DNA of 41,293 nt, taken from positions 1-41,293 of the forward strand of contig RECD01000149.1 in NCBI GenBank assembly GCA_007694185.1, in the 5' to 3' direction. The DNA comes from Planctomycetaceae bacterium (GTDB lineage: Bacteria; Planctomycetota; Planctomycetia; Pirellulales; Pirellulaceae). The translations under genes and the position numbers were made by a program. Under the pieces are notes generated by a model. That model was not told the DNA's origin and did not search any database. It saw only the letters and a program-made list of their open reading frames with translations. Below are positions 33,681-41,293 of the stretch, one piece after another; position 1 is the stretch's first letter; every line of letters begins with the position of its first letter.

Positions 33681-33897
33681 TTTTTACCGCTCATTGCTAA
33701 TCAGCGGCACCGCCCCAACAACAAGTGGGCCCCGCTCCGCGAAACATGCTACCCCGACCGGCCGGCATCCCATCGCCTCGACGCCCGCGACATGGCATCC
33801 GACCAAAACTTTTGGAACACGCGCCATCATCTTCGCGCCAATCGACTCAAACGGGCAATCCTGCCCCATCATCGCAACCGATTGCCGACGCTCCGTT

Positions 33898-33927
33898 TGC
33901 CCATGACCAGCGGAGAGGTAGTCTAAT
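33898..33927 (+). promoter_or_regulatory. Weak candidate promoter for the exported-cytochrome operon
   Basis: TTGCCC (four of six) at 33898-33903, an 18-base spacer and TCTAAT (five of six) at 33922-33927, about 90 bases before the chosen start. Tentative. Confidence 0.22.
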
Positions 33928-34016
33928 CTTGGGCAGACGCGCGCTGTTGCCCTGCTTGTCACATTCATCCTTTCGTGGCCCGTCCGTGCTCCTTTGTTCC
34001 TTGCGAGCCGCATCTG

Positions 34017-35642
34017 ATGGACGCTCATCCAAAACGGCTACCTCCCCGCCGGCTACCTGTCCGCTGGCTCCCCGCCATCCTGGCGACGATCCTCTGCTCG
34101 CCCATCAGCTTCGCCGACGAAACCGTACCGACTCAGGGCGTCGGCGGACGCGTCGCGCCACTCTACCACCGCGACTGGGAACCGATTTCAGCGGCTAGCT
34201 GCGCCGCTTCCGGTTGCCACGGCGGCCCCCGACCCGGCGTTGCCGATCCCGCTAGTGGCGGCCTGTCCGCTTACCCGCTCTGGTTGGAACGCGATCCTCA
34301 CGCCCGCGCCTGGGATTCACTCTGCAAACCCGACGGCGTGGCGATGATGAACCGCCTCGGGATCCTGGTCGACGGCCAGATCGCCGACCTCGCCGGGTTC
34401 AACAATTGCCTCGCCTGCCACAACACGCATCAAGCCGATTCGTCCGACTTGGGAAACGCCCCCCGCCAACCCGAAGGGGTCGGCTGTGCCGCCTGCCACG
34501 GACCGGCCCAACAATGGGTCCACGAACATTACTCCGCCGACTGGAACCCAGCGGCGGCTACCCGCAGCGGATTCGTCCAGAACGCCGACCTGGTGACCCG
34601 CGCCCGCATGTGCGCGTCCTGCCATGTCGGCGACCAAGACCGTGACATGAACCATGACCTGATCGCCGCCGGGCATCCGCCGCTGCGGTTCGAGATGGCG
34701 TCTCACCATTCCCGCCTCCCCAAACACTGGCGCGACGCCGGTGCAAACGAATCCTCCGAGGATGCCGCCGATTTCGAGTCGCGTCTGTGGGCCGCCGGCG
34801 CGATCGCTTCCGCCGACGCCTGGCTCGCTCTCACTTCCGCCCGCGCGCAAGGCCATACCTCCGTCAGCACCTGGCCGGAACTGGCGAGCTACGATTGCGG
34901 CTCCTGCCACCAAAATCTTCGGCTCGCGACCGGCGACGCCCTCAGCGATCCCGAGCGACGAGGCGCGGCCAAACTGGCAAGCTGGGACCTGGCGCCGCTG
35001 TCGTACCTTACTCACGCCCATGCCCCGTCTCGCTCCGTGCGACGCTCCGATGCAAGTCTTAGACAACACGCCAACTCAACGAACGCAGGCGATTTGCAGA
35101 AGGGTCTCGAATCGCTGCGCCGCGAACTCGAACGGATGACGGTCGCGAACCCAGACCGTGTGGCGGAACTGACCGCGGAACTCCGTGACCTCCTGCCGGC
35201 ACTGGCGGCGGATTCCAGCCGATTCCATCAAGCCGCCGCTCCGGATTTGCAGGCCTGGTTGACGACGATCGGTCGCGAAACCGACCCGACACGCAGTTGG
35301 GAATCGGCGAGCCAGTTCTATTTGCTGTTGGCCGCGACTCGTCACAAATGGCCTGTGCCGCGCCAAGCCGAGCTGACCGCCCATGCTCGCAGGATCCGCT
35401 TCGAACTGGCACTCCCAGACGGACTCGATTCGCCCCGCTTCCCTCACGCCGGATCAGGGAAACTTGTCCAGCCTCGCGAATCGCTCAAACAGCATATCGA
35501 ACGCTTCCTAGCTACATTGAATGACAACGGGTCGCTCCCCAGCCCGAACCGCTCGTCCGCGTCCGCCGTTTCCCTTTCGGGCTTCAACGCTTCACCCGTC
35601 CTCGTCCCGGGTCCGCAGGATGTCGATTTCCATGCCAACTAA
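34017..35642 (+). CDS. Exported pentahaem cytochrome c (cytochrome c554-like)
   Basis: 541 residues from ATG 34017, which gives a clean signal peptide (WLPAILATILCSPISFADE); a GTG at 33975 would bury it. Haem sites in order: SCAASGCHGG (C-x4-CH), NCLACHNTH, GCAACHGPA, MCASCHVGD and DCGSCHQNL. Between the fourth and fifth is DMNHDLIAAGHPPLRFE, whose histidines may serve as distal ligands, as in the cytochrome c554 group (inference). The C-terminal 180 residues are haem-free and helical. The layout copies the C-terminal half of the large cytochrome at 29298. First gene of the divergent operon, overlapping the next by 11 bases. Confidence 0.9.
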   Translation: MDAHPKRLPPRRLPVRWLPAILATILCSPISFADETVPTQGVGGRVAPLYHRDWEPISAASCAASGCHGGPRPGVADPASGGLSAYPLWLERDPHARAWDSLCKPDGVAMMNRLGILVDGQIADLAGFNNCLACHNTHQADSSDLGNAPRQPEGVGCAACHGPAQQWVHEHYSADWNPAAATRSGFVQNADLVTRARMCASCHVGDQDRDMNHDLIAAGHPPLRFEMASHHSRLPKHWRDAGANESSEDAADFESRLWAAGAIASADAWLALTSARAQGHTSVSTWPELASYDCGSCHQNLRLATGDALSDPERRGAAKLASWDLAPLSYLTHAHAPSRSVRRSDASLRQHANSTNAGDLQKGLESLRRELERMTVANPDRVAELTAELRDLLPALAADSSRFHQAAAPDLQAWLTTIGRETDPTRSWESASQFYLLLAATRHKWPVPRQAELTAHARRIRFELALPDGLDSPRFPHAGSGKLVQPRESLKQHIERFLATLNDNGSLPSPNRSSASAVSLSGFNASPVLVPGPQDVDFHAN

Positions 35643-37551
35643 CTTTCGGACCCGCAAACCCGCGACCCGCCGCCAACCCGCCGCCACGATTTCCGGTCGC
35701 GTGCCCGCAGGAAATCGCCGCCACCGCAACATCATCCGGCCAGCTTGGAACGCCGCACCCGGTCTCGTCCAAGCTTTCGGCTGGTTGCTGGTCGCCTGCC
35801 TCGCCGGCGGCACTTCGGTCGGAATGGCTCAAGATGCCGCCGACGACCCGGTCTTGTCCGCCTGGGCTGAAATCGAAGCGACCTATTCCTGCCGCCAATG
35901 TCATTACAAGTCCGAGCCCGTTCCGATCTCGCGGTTCGATGATCCGCGCCCCAGCCCCCGTGGTGACTTTTCACGCCAAGACGAACTCTACCGCTGGGTT
36001 CGCGACGACAAGCACGCGATCTCGCGGATCCGAATCGAACCGCTGGATGAAGCACAGATCGCTTCGGAACGGGAGCGGATCGCCGCCCGCTACGCCGCCG
36101 ACAATCCCGCGGCCGTCGAAAGCTGGGTCGGCCCCAGCAACCTGCTGAGCCGTCGGATTTGCGACGCCCTCGGCTACGACATCGAACAACCCGCCGGATA
36201 TCAACAATTCGCCGACGCCTGCCTGACCTGCCACGGCGGCCACAACCCGACCGCCGGATCGCAGACCACCTTCACCAAGCCGGACGAACTCGCCACCGCC
36301 CAACCGGGGATCAGTTGCTTGGCGTGCCACCAACAGACCGAAGGTGCTGGCGCCGATTCCGCCACCTGGCGAATGGCTCACGCCGCCGCCTTTTTCGACC
36401 CGCGAAATTCGACTTGGCGAAACCTCCCGCCGGCAGCCAAAGCGGCCCAGGGGATGCGCGATTTGGTCAGCGTTTCCAATCAAGCCAACCTCTGCATCGA
36501 TTGCCACGTCGGCAACCCCAAACTGGGCATGTTCGTCACCCATGCCATGTACGCCGCCGGCCACCCGCCGCTGCCGAACTTCGAGTTAGAAACCTTCTGC
36601 CGCTCGATGCCGCGACATTGGCGTGACGACCGCGAACAAGTCGAAGCCTTCACGCTCGCCGCCTTTCCCGGAAAAGACGCCTATTTCCAAGCCAACTTTC
36701 CGGCACTCGCCCCGGCCCTCAGCCATCCCGATGCGGCAAAAAATCCGATCGCTTGGGATTCCCGCCGAATGCTCGTCGGCGCCGCAGCAGCCCGTCGCCG
36801 GGCCGCGGAAATGATCGTTTGGGCCGCCGAATCGGAAGGGTTGTGGGGCGACTACGCCTTCTACGACTGCGCCGCCTGCCACCACGAATTGCGCCGCCCC
36901 AGCCCTCGACAGGAACGTGGCTATCCCGGCGCACCGGGGCGTCCGCGGCTGCACGAATGGCCCGATGTGTTGACCCAAGCGATCGCACCAGCCAGCTCCG
37001 CCGCCGCGGCCCAACAGAACCTGGTCCGCGCCGTCTCCGCCGTCCCGTTCGGCAACCCCGTCGAATGCCGAGACGCCGCCAAGGATTGCGCCGCCGCCTT
37101 GGACGCCGTCGCCCAGCGACTCGAATCAGGTGTGATCCTGCGGGTGAACGACCTAACCAACCTCCTGATCCGGCTCGCCGCGATCCCACCCGAACATCTG
37201 ATCGATTACCCAACCGCCAGGCAAATCGTCTGGGCGATCCAGATCGTCAGTGGCGAGGCGGTCAGCGCTCCCGGCCTGACGCCCGATCAACGCGACCGGC
37301 TGACCCGAGTCCAAGCCGAAATCGCCCACTGGACGGACCCGCCGCTGACAACCAGCGCGGGCCCCACGGCGGCTAGGACAAGCCTGGTCAGCACAAACGA
37401 CATCGGTATCACCACCGACCTACCCGCCGGTCGAGGACGTTTCATCTTCGCCGAAAACCTCCGCGCCGAGCTAGCCCGCCGAGCCGACTATCACCCTGCG
37501 GCCCTCAGCGAATCGTTACGCCGCATTCAGCAAATCCTCACACGACCGTAA
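35632..37551 (+). CDS. Exported or membrane-anchored pentahaem cytochrome c
   Basis: 639 residues from ATG 35632; ATG 35620 is equally in frame, but AGGA at 35617-35620 favours the later start. A basic N-terminus precedes a helix (GWLLVACLAGGTSVGMA) that is a signal peptide or anchor. Haem sites: SCRQCHYKS, ACLTCHGGH, SCLACHQQT, LCIDCHVGN and DCAACHHEL, all CxxCH. The motif MYAAGHPPLPNFELE parallels AAGHPPLRFE in the neighbouring cytochrome, so the two are relatives with about the same haem plan. The C-terminal 200 residues carry no haem. Probable partners of the divergent NADH-linked operon. Confidence 0.9.
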   Translation: MPTNFRTRKPATRRQPAATISGRVPAGNRRHRNIIRPAWNAAPGLVQAFGWLLVACLAGGTSVGMAQDAADDPVLSAWAEIEATYSCRQCHYKSEPVPISRFDDPRPSPRGDFSRQDELYRWVRDDKHAISRIRIEPLDEAQIASERERIAARYAADNPAAVESWVGPSNLLSRRICDALGYDIEQPAGYQQFADACLTCHGGHNPTAGSQTTFTKPDELATAQPGISCLACHQQTEGAGADSATWRMAHAAAFFDPRNSTWRNLPPAAKAAQGMRDLVSVSNQANLCIDCHVGNPKLGMFVTHAMYAAGHPPLPNFELETFCRSMPRHWRDDREQVEAFTLAAFPGKDAYFQANFPALAPALSHPDAAKNPIAWDSRRMLVGAAAARRRAAEMIVWAAESEGLWGDYAFYDCAACHHELRRPSPRQERGYPGAPGRPRLHEWPDVLTQAIAPASSAAAAQQNLVRAVSAVPFGNPVECRDAAKDCAAALDAVAQRLESGVILRVNDLTNLLIRLAAIPPEHLIDYPTARQIVWAIQIVSGEAVSAPGLTPDQRDRLTRVQAEIAHWTDPPLTTSAGPTAARTSLVSTNDIGITTDLPAGRGRFIFAENLRAELARRADYHPAALSESLRRIQQILTRP

Positions 37552-37560
37552 ATCACCGCT

Positions 37561-37587
37561 CGCCCGTTGGGGCGAAGCTCGATTTTT
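37561..37587 (+). terminator. Candidate terminator after the exported-cytochrome operon
   Basis: The hairpin cgcccgttggggcg (5-base arms, 4-base loop, 37561-37574) begins ten bases after the stop and is followed after a short gap by a T-run (37583-37587). The gap makes it weak. Confidence 0.35.
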
Positions 37588-37615
37588 GGCGGTGTTTCCC
37601 AGGGCCACCGGAACA

Positions 37616-37689
37616 CCGGAAGGTGACACCAGAGCCTCCGGAAGGTGACACCCACTTTGCTCCGATACTCCCACCGGAAGGTGACACCC
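37616..37689 (+). repeat. Three copies of ccggaaggtgacacc
   Basis: Copies start at 37616, 37638 and 37674; the latter two continue as cca(c/a)(a/t)ttgctcc. A related copy (cggaagctgacacccatttt) lies at 38784, on the far side of the DUF1559 gene. Confidence 0.65.
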
Positions 37690-37716
37690 ACATTGCTCCC
37701 GCCATCCGATGCCGCG

Positions 37717-37747
37717 ATCCGCGGATTCGCAGCTTACGCAGATTTGG
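37717..37747 (-). repeat. Dispersed repeat, ATCTGCG family, copy 4
   Basis: atccgcggattcgcagctta followed by cgcagatttgg aligns with copy 1 at 14095, 23 kb away, in the same orientation. Confidence 0.5.
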
Positions 37748-37817
37748 TTCAAGGGGACGAAGTCAGGATGGGTTCCAGGCGGCAGATGATTTACTGAAAT
37801 GCAGAATTCCGTATTTT

Positions 37818-37879
37818 GATTAGCGTTCATCACTGTTCATTAGCGGTTCAAAAAAATCACGATTGGTGCGTGGCACGAT
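37818..37879 (+). repeat. 62-bp direct repeat, left copy
   Basis: Begins gattagcgttcat and ends gcgtggcacgat. It matches 38819-38880 with only three differences over 62 bases. Internally it doubles the word GTTCATTAGCG. The two copies bracket the DUF1559 gene. Confidence 0.9.
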
Positions 37880-37942
37880 TCGACGTTCCGATAACCATTG
37901 ACGCGAAGTCCAAACTGGGTCACTAACAGGTTCACTGAAAAA

Positions 37943-38698
37943 ATGGCTGGTCCCTTGAAATCGCGTAAATTCATCGTCGCTCTTGCTGTACTGCTCGTGT
38001 TTTCCTCGGGGGTGTACGCAGTCATCTCGGCACAGAAACGTGCTGCTGAAATGCGGTGCAGTAACAACCTGAAGATGATCGGACTTGCGCTCGCGAACTA
38101 CAACGACACCTTTTGGTATTTTCCCGCTGCACATGCTGCTGGTCACAGTTGGCGAATTCGATGCATTCCCTACATGTGGGCGTCACCACAGTTTGATGCG
38201 TATGATTTTGACATTCCCTGGGACTCACAGAACAATATAACCGTTCACACTCGTCCGCTTCCGGGCAAGACAGGCAATTTGGTTGTTTACGGACATCCGT
38301 ACGGCCCGCCTTGTGATCATGACGATCCCGATTCGACTTCGTACGTTCTGCTCGTCGGAAAAAATGCTTTTGCCGACGGGGAAAATGGGCGAAATGCCGC
38401 AGACATTACGGATGGCTTAGCCAATACGATTGCGGCGGTTGAGATTGCAGATAGTTTGATCCATTGGCTGTCGCCCAATGACCTCGATATCGACACAATG
38501 TCGTTCAAAATCAATGATGGCCCAAACTCAATCTCCAGTCACCATCCAACGGGTCCCGCCGTCTTGTTCTGCGATGGTGCCGTGTTTCGCATGAACCCCG
38601 AAACGCCACCTGATATCGTTCGGGCAATGTGTACAATTGATGGCGGCGAAAACGTATCGCGTGACTTCTTGATATCGCAAGGATATCTGAAGCCCTAG
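37943..38698 (+). CDS. DUF1559 family protein (pseudopilin-like, SBP_bac_10)
   Basis: 251 residues from ATG 37943, which starts just before the basic stretch and helix (FIVALAVLLVFSSGVYAVI). The DUF1559 hallmark follows at once: RAAEMRCSNNLKMIGLALAN then YNDTFWYFP. The usual C-terminal features are also present: DGLANTIAAVEIAD and a histidine/glycine block near PTGPAVLFCDGAVFRM, where the family normally has VNVLFCDGSVRF. The classical prepilin cleavage motif (GFTLVELLVVIAIIG) is absent, so processing by prepilin peptidase is doubtful. Family copies are very numerous in planctomycetes, function unknown. This copy is lower in GC than its neighbours and is enclosed by near-identical direct repeats. 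Confidence 0.82.
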   Translation: MAGPLKSRKFIVALAVLLVFSSGVYAVISAQKRAAEMRCSNNLKMIGLALANYNDTFWYFPAAHAAGHSWRIRCIPYMWASPQFDAYDFDIPWDSQNNITVHTRPLPGKTGNLVVYGHPYGPPCDHDDPDSTSYVLLVGKNAFADGENGRNAADITDGLANTIAAVEIADSLIHWLSPNDLDIDTMSFKINDGPNSISSHHPTGPAVLFCDGAVFRMNPETPPDIVRAMCTIDGGENVSRDFLISQGYLKP

Positions 38699-38818
38699 AC
38701 TTTAAATACTGGCGAGCCAAGCGGTGCAGCGGGCGGAAATTGCGTTTCGGGTTTTCGCGGAAGGCAAGATCGTTCTCGGAACTCGGAAGCTGACACCCAT
38801 TTTGCTCTTCCACCTTCA

Positions 38819-38880
38819 GATTAGCGTTCATCGGTGTTCATTAGCGGTTCAAAAAAATCACGATTGGTGTGTGGCACGAT
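38819..38880 (+). repeat. 62-bp direct repeat, right copy
   Basis: Begins gattagcgttcat and ends gtgtggcacgat; three mismatches to 37818-37879. It is preceded by a copy of the ggaag-tgacaccca motif that also precedes the left copy. Confidence 0.9.
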
Positions 38881-39144
38881 CCGGCGATTTTTTAATTCCA
38901 CAGCCGGAAATCGTTGCTCCCGGTACCACGAAAAGCTGGCAACCCGGCCGCAGGGCGGTATAATCAGTGGTTCGGGCGGAACAAAGTCCAAGCTGATTCG
39001 GTCAGGGTCCCGTGGCAGGTCAACGGTGGTTTATCGATCAACGCTCCGCGACGAGACGATAATTCGCTTTTCGTTCGGCGACTGGATAGCTGCGGCAACG
39101 GGGCCAAGTGCGGTGGTAAGATGCTATCCCGAAGGGGTGTTAGG
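38881..39144. other. Non-coding stretch before the Uma2 gene
   Basis: About 260 bases without a convincing gene; the open frame through it is only the upstream extension of the Uma2 frame. GAAGGGG at 39131-39137 is a suitable ribosome-binding site for ATG 39145. Confidence 0.4.
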
Positions 39145-39696
39145 ATGTTAACGCATACTGGAATCACGACAGCTAACGAACTGTGGCAGATGCCACCGGA
39201 CGGCCGTCGCTACGAACTTGTGCAAGGAGAGCTTCGGCAAATGGCGCCGGCAGGTAACGAGCATGGGCAGCTCACCGTTCGCATAACTTGGCGTCTGGCG
39301 CAGCACGTCGAGACAAATCGTCTCGGGGTCGTATTCGCGGCAGAAACCGGTTTTCTCATTAGCAGCGCCCCAGATACAGTGCGAGCCCCGGATTTAGCCT
39401 TCGTATCGCAGAAGCGGATCGAGGAAGTCGGGCAAGCCGAAGGGTATTGGCCGGGGGCACCGGATCTGGTCGTGGAGGTGATTTCACCGAATGACCGATA
39501 CACGGACGTTGAGGAAAAGACGACGGACTGGCTCGCAGCCGGTACACGCATGGTGTTGATCGTCAACCCGCGTAAGCGAATCGTGACGGTTTACCGGTCG
39601 CTGCACGAGATTACGATCCTGACTGCAGACGACACGCTGAGTGGAGACGATGTCGTGCCCGGCTGGCAGGTGGCGGTCGGCGACATCTTTGGCTGA
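39145..39696 (+). CDS. Uma2 family protein (DUF820, PD-(D/E)XK nuclease-like)
   Basis: 183 residues, normal for the family. ATG 39145 has GAAGGGG seven bases upstream and begins MLTHTGITTANELWQMP, matching the family start. Core motifs: DGRRYELVQGELRQMAPAG, VRAPDLAFVS (catalytic-type Asp), PDLVVEVISPNDR (Glu), then VEEKTTDWLAAGTRMVLIVN. This is the PD-(D/E)XK order of Uma2-type predicted endonucleases, which occur in many copies in cyanobacteria, Chloroflexi and planctomycetes and whose biological role is unknown. It lies next to the repeat-flanked DUF1559 gene in the same lower-GC island. Confidence 0.9.
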   Translation: MLTHTGITTANELWQMPPDGRRYELVQGELRQMAPAGNEHGQLTVRITWRLAQHVETNRLGVVFAAETGFLISSAPDTVRAPDLAFVSQKRIEEVGQAEGYWPGAPDLVVEVISPNDRYTDVEEKTTDWLAAGTRMVLIVNPRKRIVTVYRSLHEITILTADDTLSGDDVVPGWQVAVGDIFG

Positions 39697-40067
39697 CCCG
39701 TCTACCACTCAAGCACGGGCGACGGAGTGCGATGAACGTGCGGACGGGAAAGGGGGCAATGAACGGCGGGTGTGCCCCCAGTCTGGTTAAGCATTGTCAC
39801 GCTCCCCCGAATCGAGTGTTGCCGCCGGCGTCGTGGAGCGATGGAACGTGCGTAACCGGCGGGTTGCCACGGTGGGAGCCTTGTTCGTCTGGTTGCCGAA
39901 GGGGCTGGTGGGTGAAATCGGAAAAATCGTTTTTTTTGCTGACGAGTGACCAGACGTGTCATGGGGTGGGGAGATCATTCCCTCAGTCGGTGGGAACGAG
40001 TTTCGCGAAACGCGGGATTCGATTGCCGATTCGGAAAATCCACTCCTTGTGTCCTGTCGGGGGCGTC
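39697..40067. other. Non-coding stretch, nothing recognised
   Basis: About 370 bases. An open frame runs through it in phase with the following gene but is Cys/Gly/Trp-rich in the shadow-frame manner and has no family resemblance. A T-run (39927-39940) follows no clear hairpin. Confidence 0.4.
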
Positions 40068-40463
40068 ATGTTCAAGCAATTGTCTTTGTTCGATTCGGTG
40101 TTGGCCGCGGAACTTCCCCACCGGGGAAAACGCTCGGTCACGTTGCCCGAACGTGAGCAAAAGCGGGCAGGGACTCGGGACCCGGGTCACAGCGTCGGCG
40201 GGCCGAACCAGGCCTGCGGCGAACTCGGTCGAGCTGACGCGCCCAGGCCGGCCGGCTCCGGCGGGGCGACCTCCGGGGAGCTGGCGCGTCAGATCGAGCG
40301 GTTGGAAATGCGGCGGTCGGATGAACCGCGACCGCTCGGCGATTTGGCCCGCTTGGTCCTCGCCCGCTACGACTTGGTGGTCCGCCGGCGTCAAGCGAGC
40401 GAACGGCTGCGTCGGGAACGGCCGCGCAAGTCGATTCGGGTCCTGTCCCCCGTAGCCGGCTGA
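40068..40463 (+). CDS. Small charged protein, unknown
   Basis: 131 residues from ATG 40068 (MFKQLSLFDSVLAAELPHRG); gtcggggg just upstream is the likely ribosome-binding site. The C-terminal half is strongly charged and helical (QIERLEMRRSDEPRPLGDLA then RLVLARYDLVVRRRQASERL), suggesting a coiled or nucleic-acid-binding helix. The middle is Gly/Pro-rich. No membrane segment or known family. A much longer upstream extension from 39732 is possible but unlikely. Confidence 0.5.
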   Translation: MFKQLSLFDSVLAAELPHRGKRSVTLPEREQKRAGTRDPGHSVGGPNQACGELGRADAPRPAGSGGATSGELARQIERLEMRRSDEPRPLGDLARLVLARYDLVVRRRQASERLRRERPRKSIRVLSPVAG

Positions 40464-40497
40464 ACCGCCGCAAAACCTGCCGGGGCATGCCGGGCGG

Positions 40498-40761
40498 CTA
40501 GAGCTGCTTACCCGGTTCGGGATTCGTCGGTTTCGGCGATTTTACCGGTTTCGCCTGGTCGCGGCGACGAAATGCCCGGTGGAAGACCAAACCGCCGACC
40601 AGGAAGCTGACGACCGACGTCGCCAGCAGCAAAATCGAAGTCGGCACCGCTTTTTCGAAGACAAACAGTTTCAAAGTCGTCGGTTCGCTGTTCTGGAGCA
40701 TCGCGGTCACCAACACGATCGCACCGAGGATGACGACCAGCCAGCGGATTTTCTGCATCAT
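40498..40761 (-). CDS. LapA/DUF1049-like small membrane protein
   Basis: 87 residues from the Met-Met at 40761 (MMQKIRWLVVILGAIVLVTA). Two helices (about 6-22 and 40-62) flank the loop QNSEPTTLKLFVFEKAVPTS, the pattern of the LapA domain (DUF1049), whose members help organise lipopolysaccharide assembly in some Gram-negative bacteria. The tail is Lys/Pro-rich. An ATG at 40794 would add 11 residues but lies inside a perfect palindrome (40785-40798), so I prefer 40761. Confidence 0.75.
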   Translation of the reverse strand: MMQKIRWLVVILGAIVLVTAMLQNSEPTTLKLFVFEKAVPTSILLLATSVVSFLVGGLVFHRAFRRRDQAKPVKSPKPTNPEPGKQL

Positions 40762-40784
40762 CGGTGACGTTTCTCTTGACGGGT

Positions 40785-40798
40785 GTACATGCATGTAC
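40785..40798. promoter_or_regulatory. Perfect 14-base palindrome upstream of the LapA-like gene
   Basis: GTACATGCATGTAC reads the same on both strands and lies 24 bases before the LapA-like start and 200 bases before the gene at 41001. Its size and symmetry fit a dimeric repressor operator; GTAC half-sites occur in cyanobacterial LexA boxes, but no regulator is implied here. Confidence 0.4.
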
Positions 40799-41000
40799 TA
40801 GTGTGCGTTGCTCGGCACTTCGGCAGTCACCAGGACTCGATCAGCTCATCGGGATCGCGGGTCCGGAGGAGCGAGGACAGATGGGGATGGAGACCTGAGG
40901 GGGCCGCAGCCGAGGCAGAAATGGCTTGTCCAACCTACCTTGGGCGAGTTCGAGATGTCAGACGGATTCGGGACGTTTTTTCGCTGGTTCGGACAATTCG

Positions 41001-41293
41001 ATGGTTTGGGAACAGGGATTTTTGTTTTCCGTCGAGTCGCCGGAGGCGGGATCGCCTGCGGTCGTGGCCAAACCGCGTCGCGCCGCCCGGCGCGGCCCGG
41101 CGGCACGGGCTAACCAACCAGCGCGACCCAGCCAAACAGGCCGGCCCAGCCAAACCGCTCAGGCTGGCAAGATCGCTCAGGCAGATTCTCAGACCAAACA
41201 GCCGGCGGCTTCGCCGGAGCCGAGCGCGACCGCGCCGACTTCGGCTGAGTTGGCCGCGGCCGAGCTGGTTACCGAGGAACCGGTTACCGAGGA
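41001..41293 (+). CDS. Partial gene, 5' end only, low-complexity N-terminus
   Basis: Open from ATG 41001 to the window end, 97 codons without a stop. It begins MVWEQGFLFSVESPEAGSP, then becomes Ala/Gln/Pro/Arg-rich (QPARPSQTGRPSQTAQAG) and ends in a Val-Thr-Glu-Glu-Pro repeat. This looks like a disordered leader before a folded domain outside the window. Product unknown. The 200 bases before it show no other gene. Confidence 0.6.
   Translation, partial: MVWEQGFLFSVESPEAGSPAVVAKPRRAARRGPAARANQPARPSQTGRPSQTAQAGKIAQADSQTKQPAASPEPSATAPTSAELAAAELVTEEPVTE

Larger units (their letters stand above)
33545..34016. other. Divergent promoter region between the two cytochrome operons
   Basis: About 470 non-coding bases separate the divergent operons, so both promoters are likely here. 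It contains a REP-like inverted repeat (33616-33680) and one plus-strand promoter candidate (33898-33927). I see no CRP-type TGTGA-n6-TCACA site. Confidence 0.5.

Noticed and set aside
37943-38698. Functional type IV pseudopilin
   Set aside because: The prepilin peptidase motif before the helix is absent, so only the DUF1559 family label is justified.
39145-39696. Toxin-antitoxin or restriction role for the Uma2 protein
   Set aside because: No antitoxin, methylase or specificity partner is adjacent; only the nuclease-like fold is supported.
40808-41000. Structured RNA or riboswitch upstream of the right-edge gene
   Set aside because: The G-rich stretch around 40855-40925 hints at structure, but I could not match it to any riboswitch or small-RNA consensus.

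Overview
The window looks like a chromosomal segment of a planctomycete, probably from the Pirellulales. This is inferred from the GC-rich coding style, a secreted protein opening with the planctomycete LEPLENRHLL motif and dockerin-like repeats, a DUF1559 pseudopilin-like protein, a TAT-exported Gfo/Idh/MocA oxidoreductase, many Asp/Arg-rich secreted proteins of unknown function, and families of short dispersed palindromic repeats. No tRNA, rRNA, CRISPR array, transposase or phage gene was recognised.

Layout. 0-0.75 kb: the edge of a minus-strand gene and repeat-bearing non-coding DNA. 0.75-5 kb: the Gfo/Idh/MocA oxidoreductase, then a large secreted protein on the minus strand. 5-11.9 kb: a tightly packed plus-strand run of mnmG, an LctP-family lactate permease, an HExxH peptidase-like protein with leucine-rich repeats, and a LarA-like (nickel lactate racemase family) protein; the last three overlap by 1 and 4 bases. 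12-13.8 kb: a tandem SGNH-hydrolase protein. 13.8-17.1 kb: a repeat-rich, lower-GC stretch around an endonuclease/exonuclease/phosphatase-family membrane protein, with a gene remnant and a 99-bp tandem repeat. 17.1-18.5 kb: a three-gene operon of small, mostly membrane proteins. 18.5-24.6 kb: an outer-membrane beta-barrel-like protein, a dockerin/HbpS-domain secreted protein and a further secreted protein.

24.6-37.6 kb is the most striking region: two divergent operons that look like an electron-transfer system. The minus-strand operon encodes, in transcription order, a five-helix His-rich (cytochrome b-like) membrane protein, a membrane-anchored cytochrome with 15 probable haem sites, a fused NuoE-NuoF NADH-oxidising flavoprotein, and a giant iron-sulfur protein carrying two cyclic-nucleotide-binding-type domains. 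The plus-strand operon encodes two exported pentahaem cytochromes related to the C-terminal half of the large one. Inference: NADH electrons pass through FMN and Fe-S clusters to haem proteins across the membrane, with possible gating by a small ligand. I know of no named complex with this set of parts.

37.6-41.3 kb: a second lower-GC island holding a DUF1559 protein flanked by near-identical 62-bp direct repeats, then a Uma2-type protein, a small unknown protein, a LapA-like membrane protein and the start of a gene that runs off the right edge.
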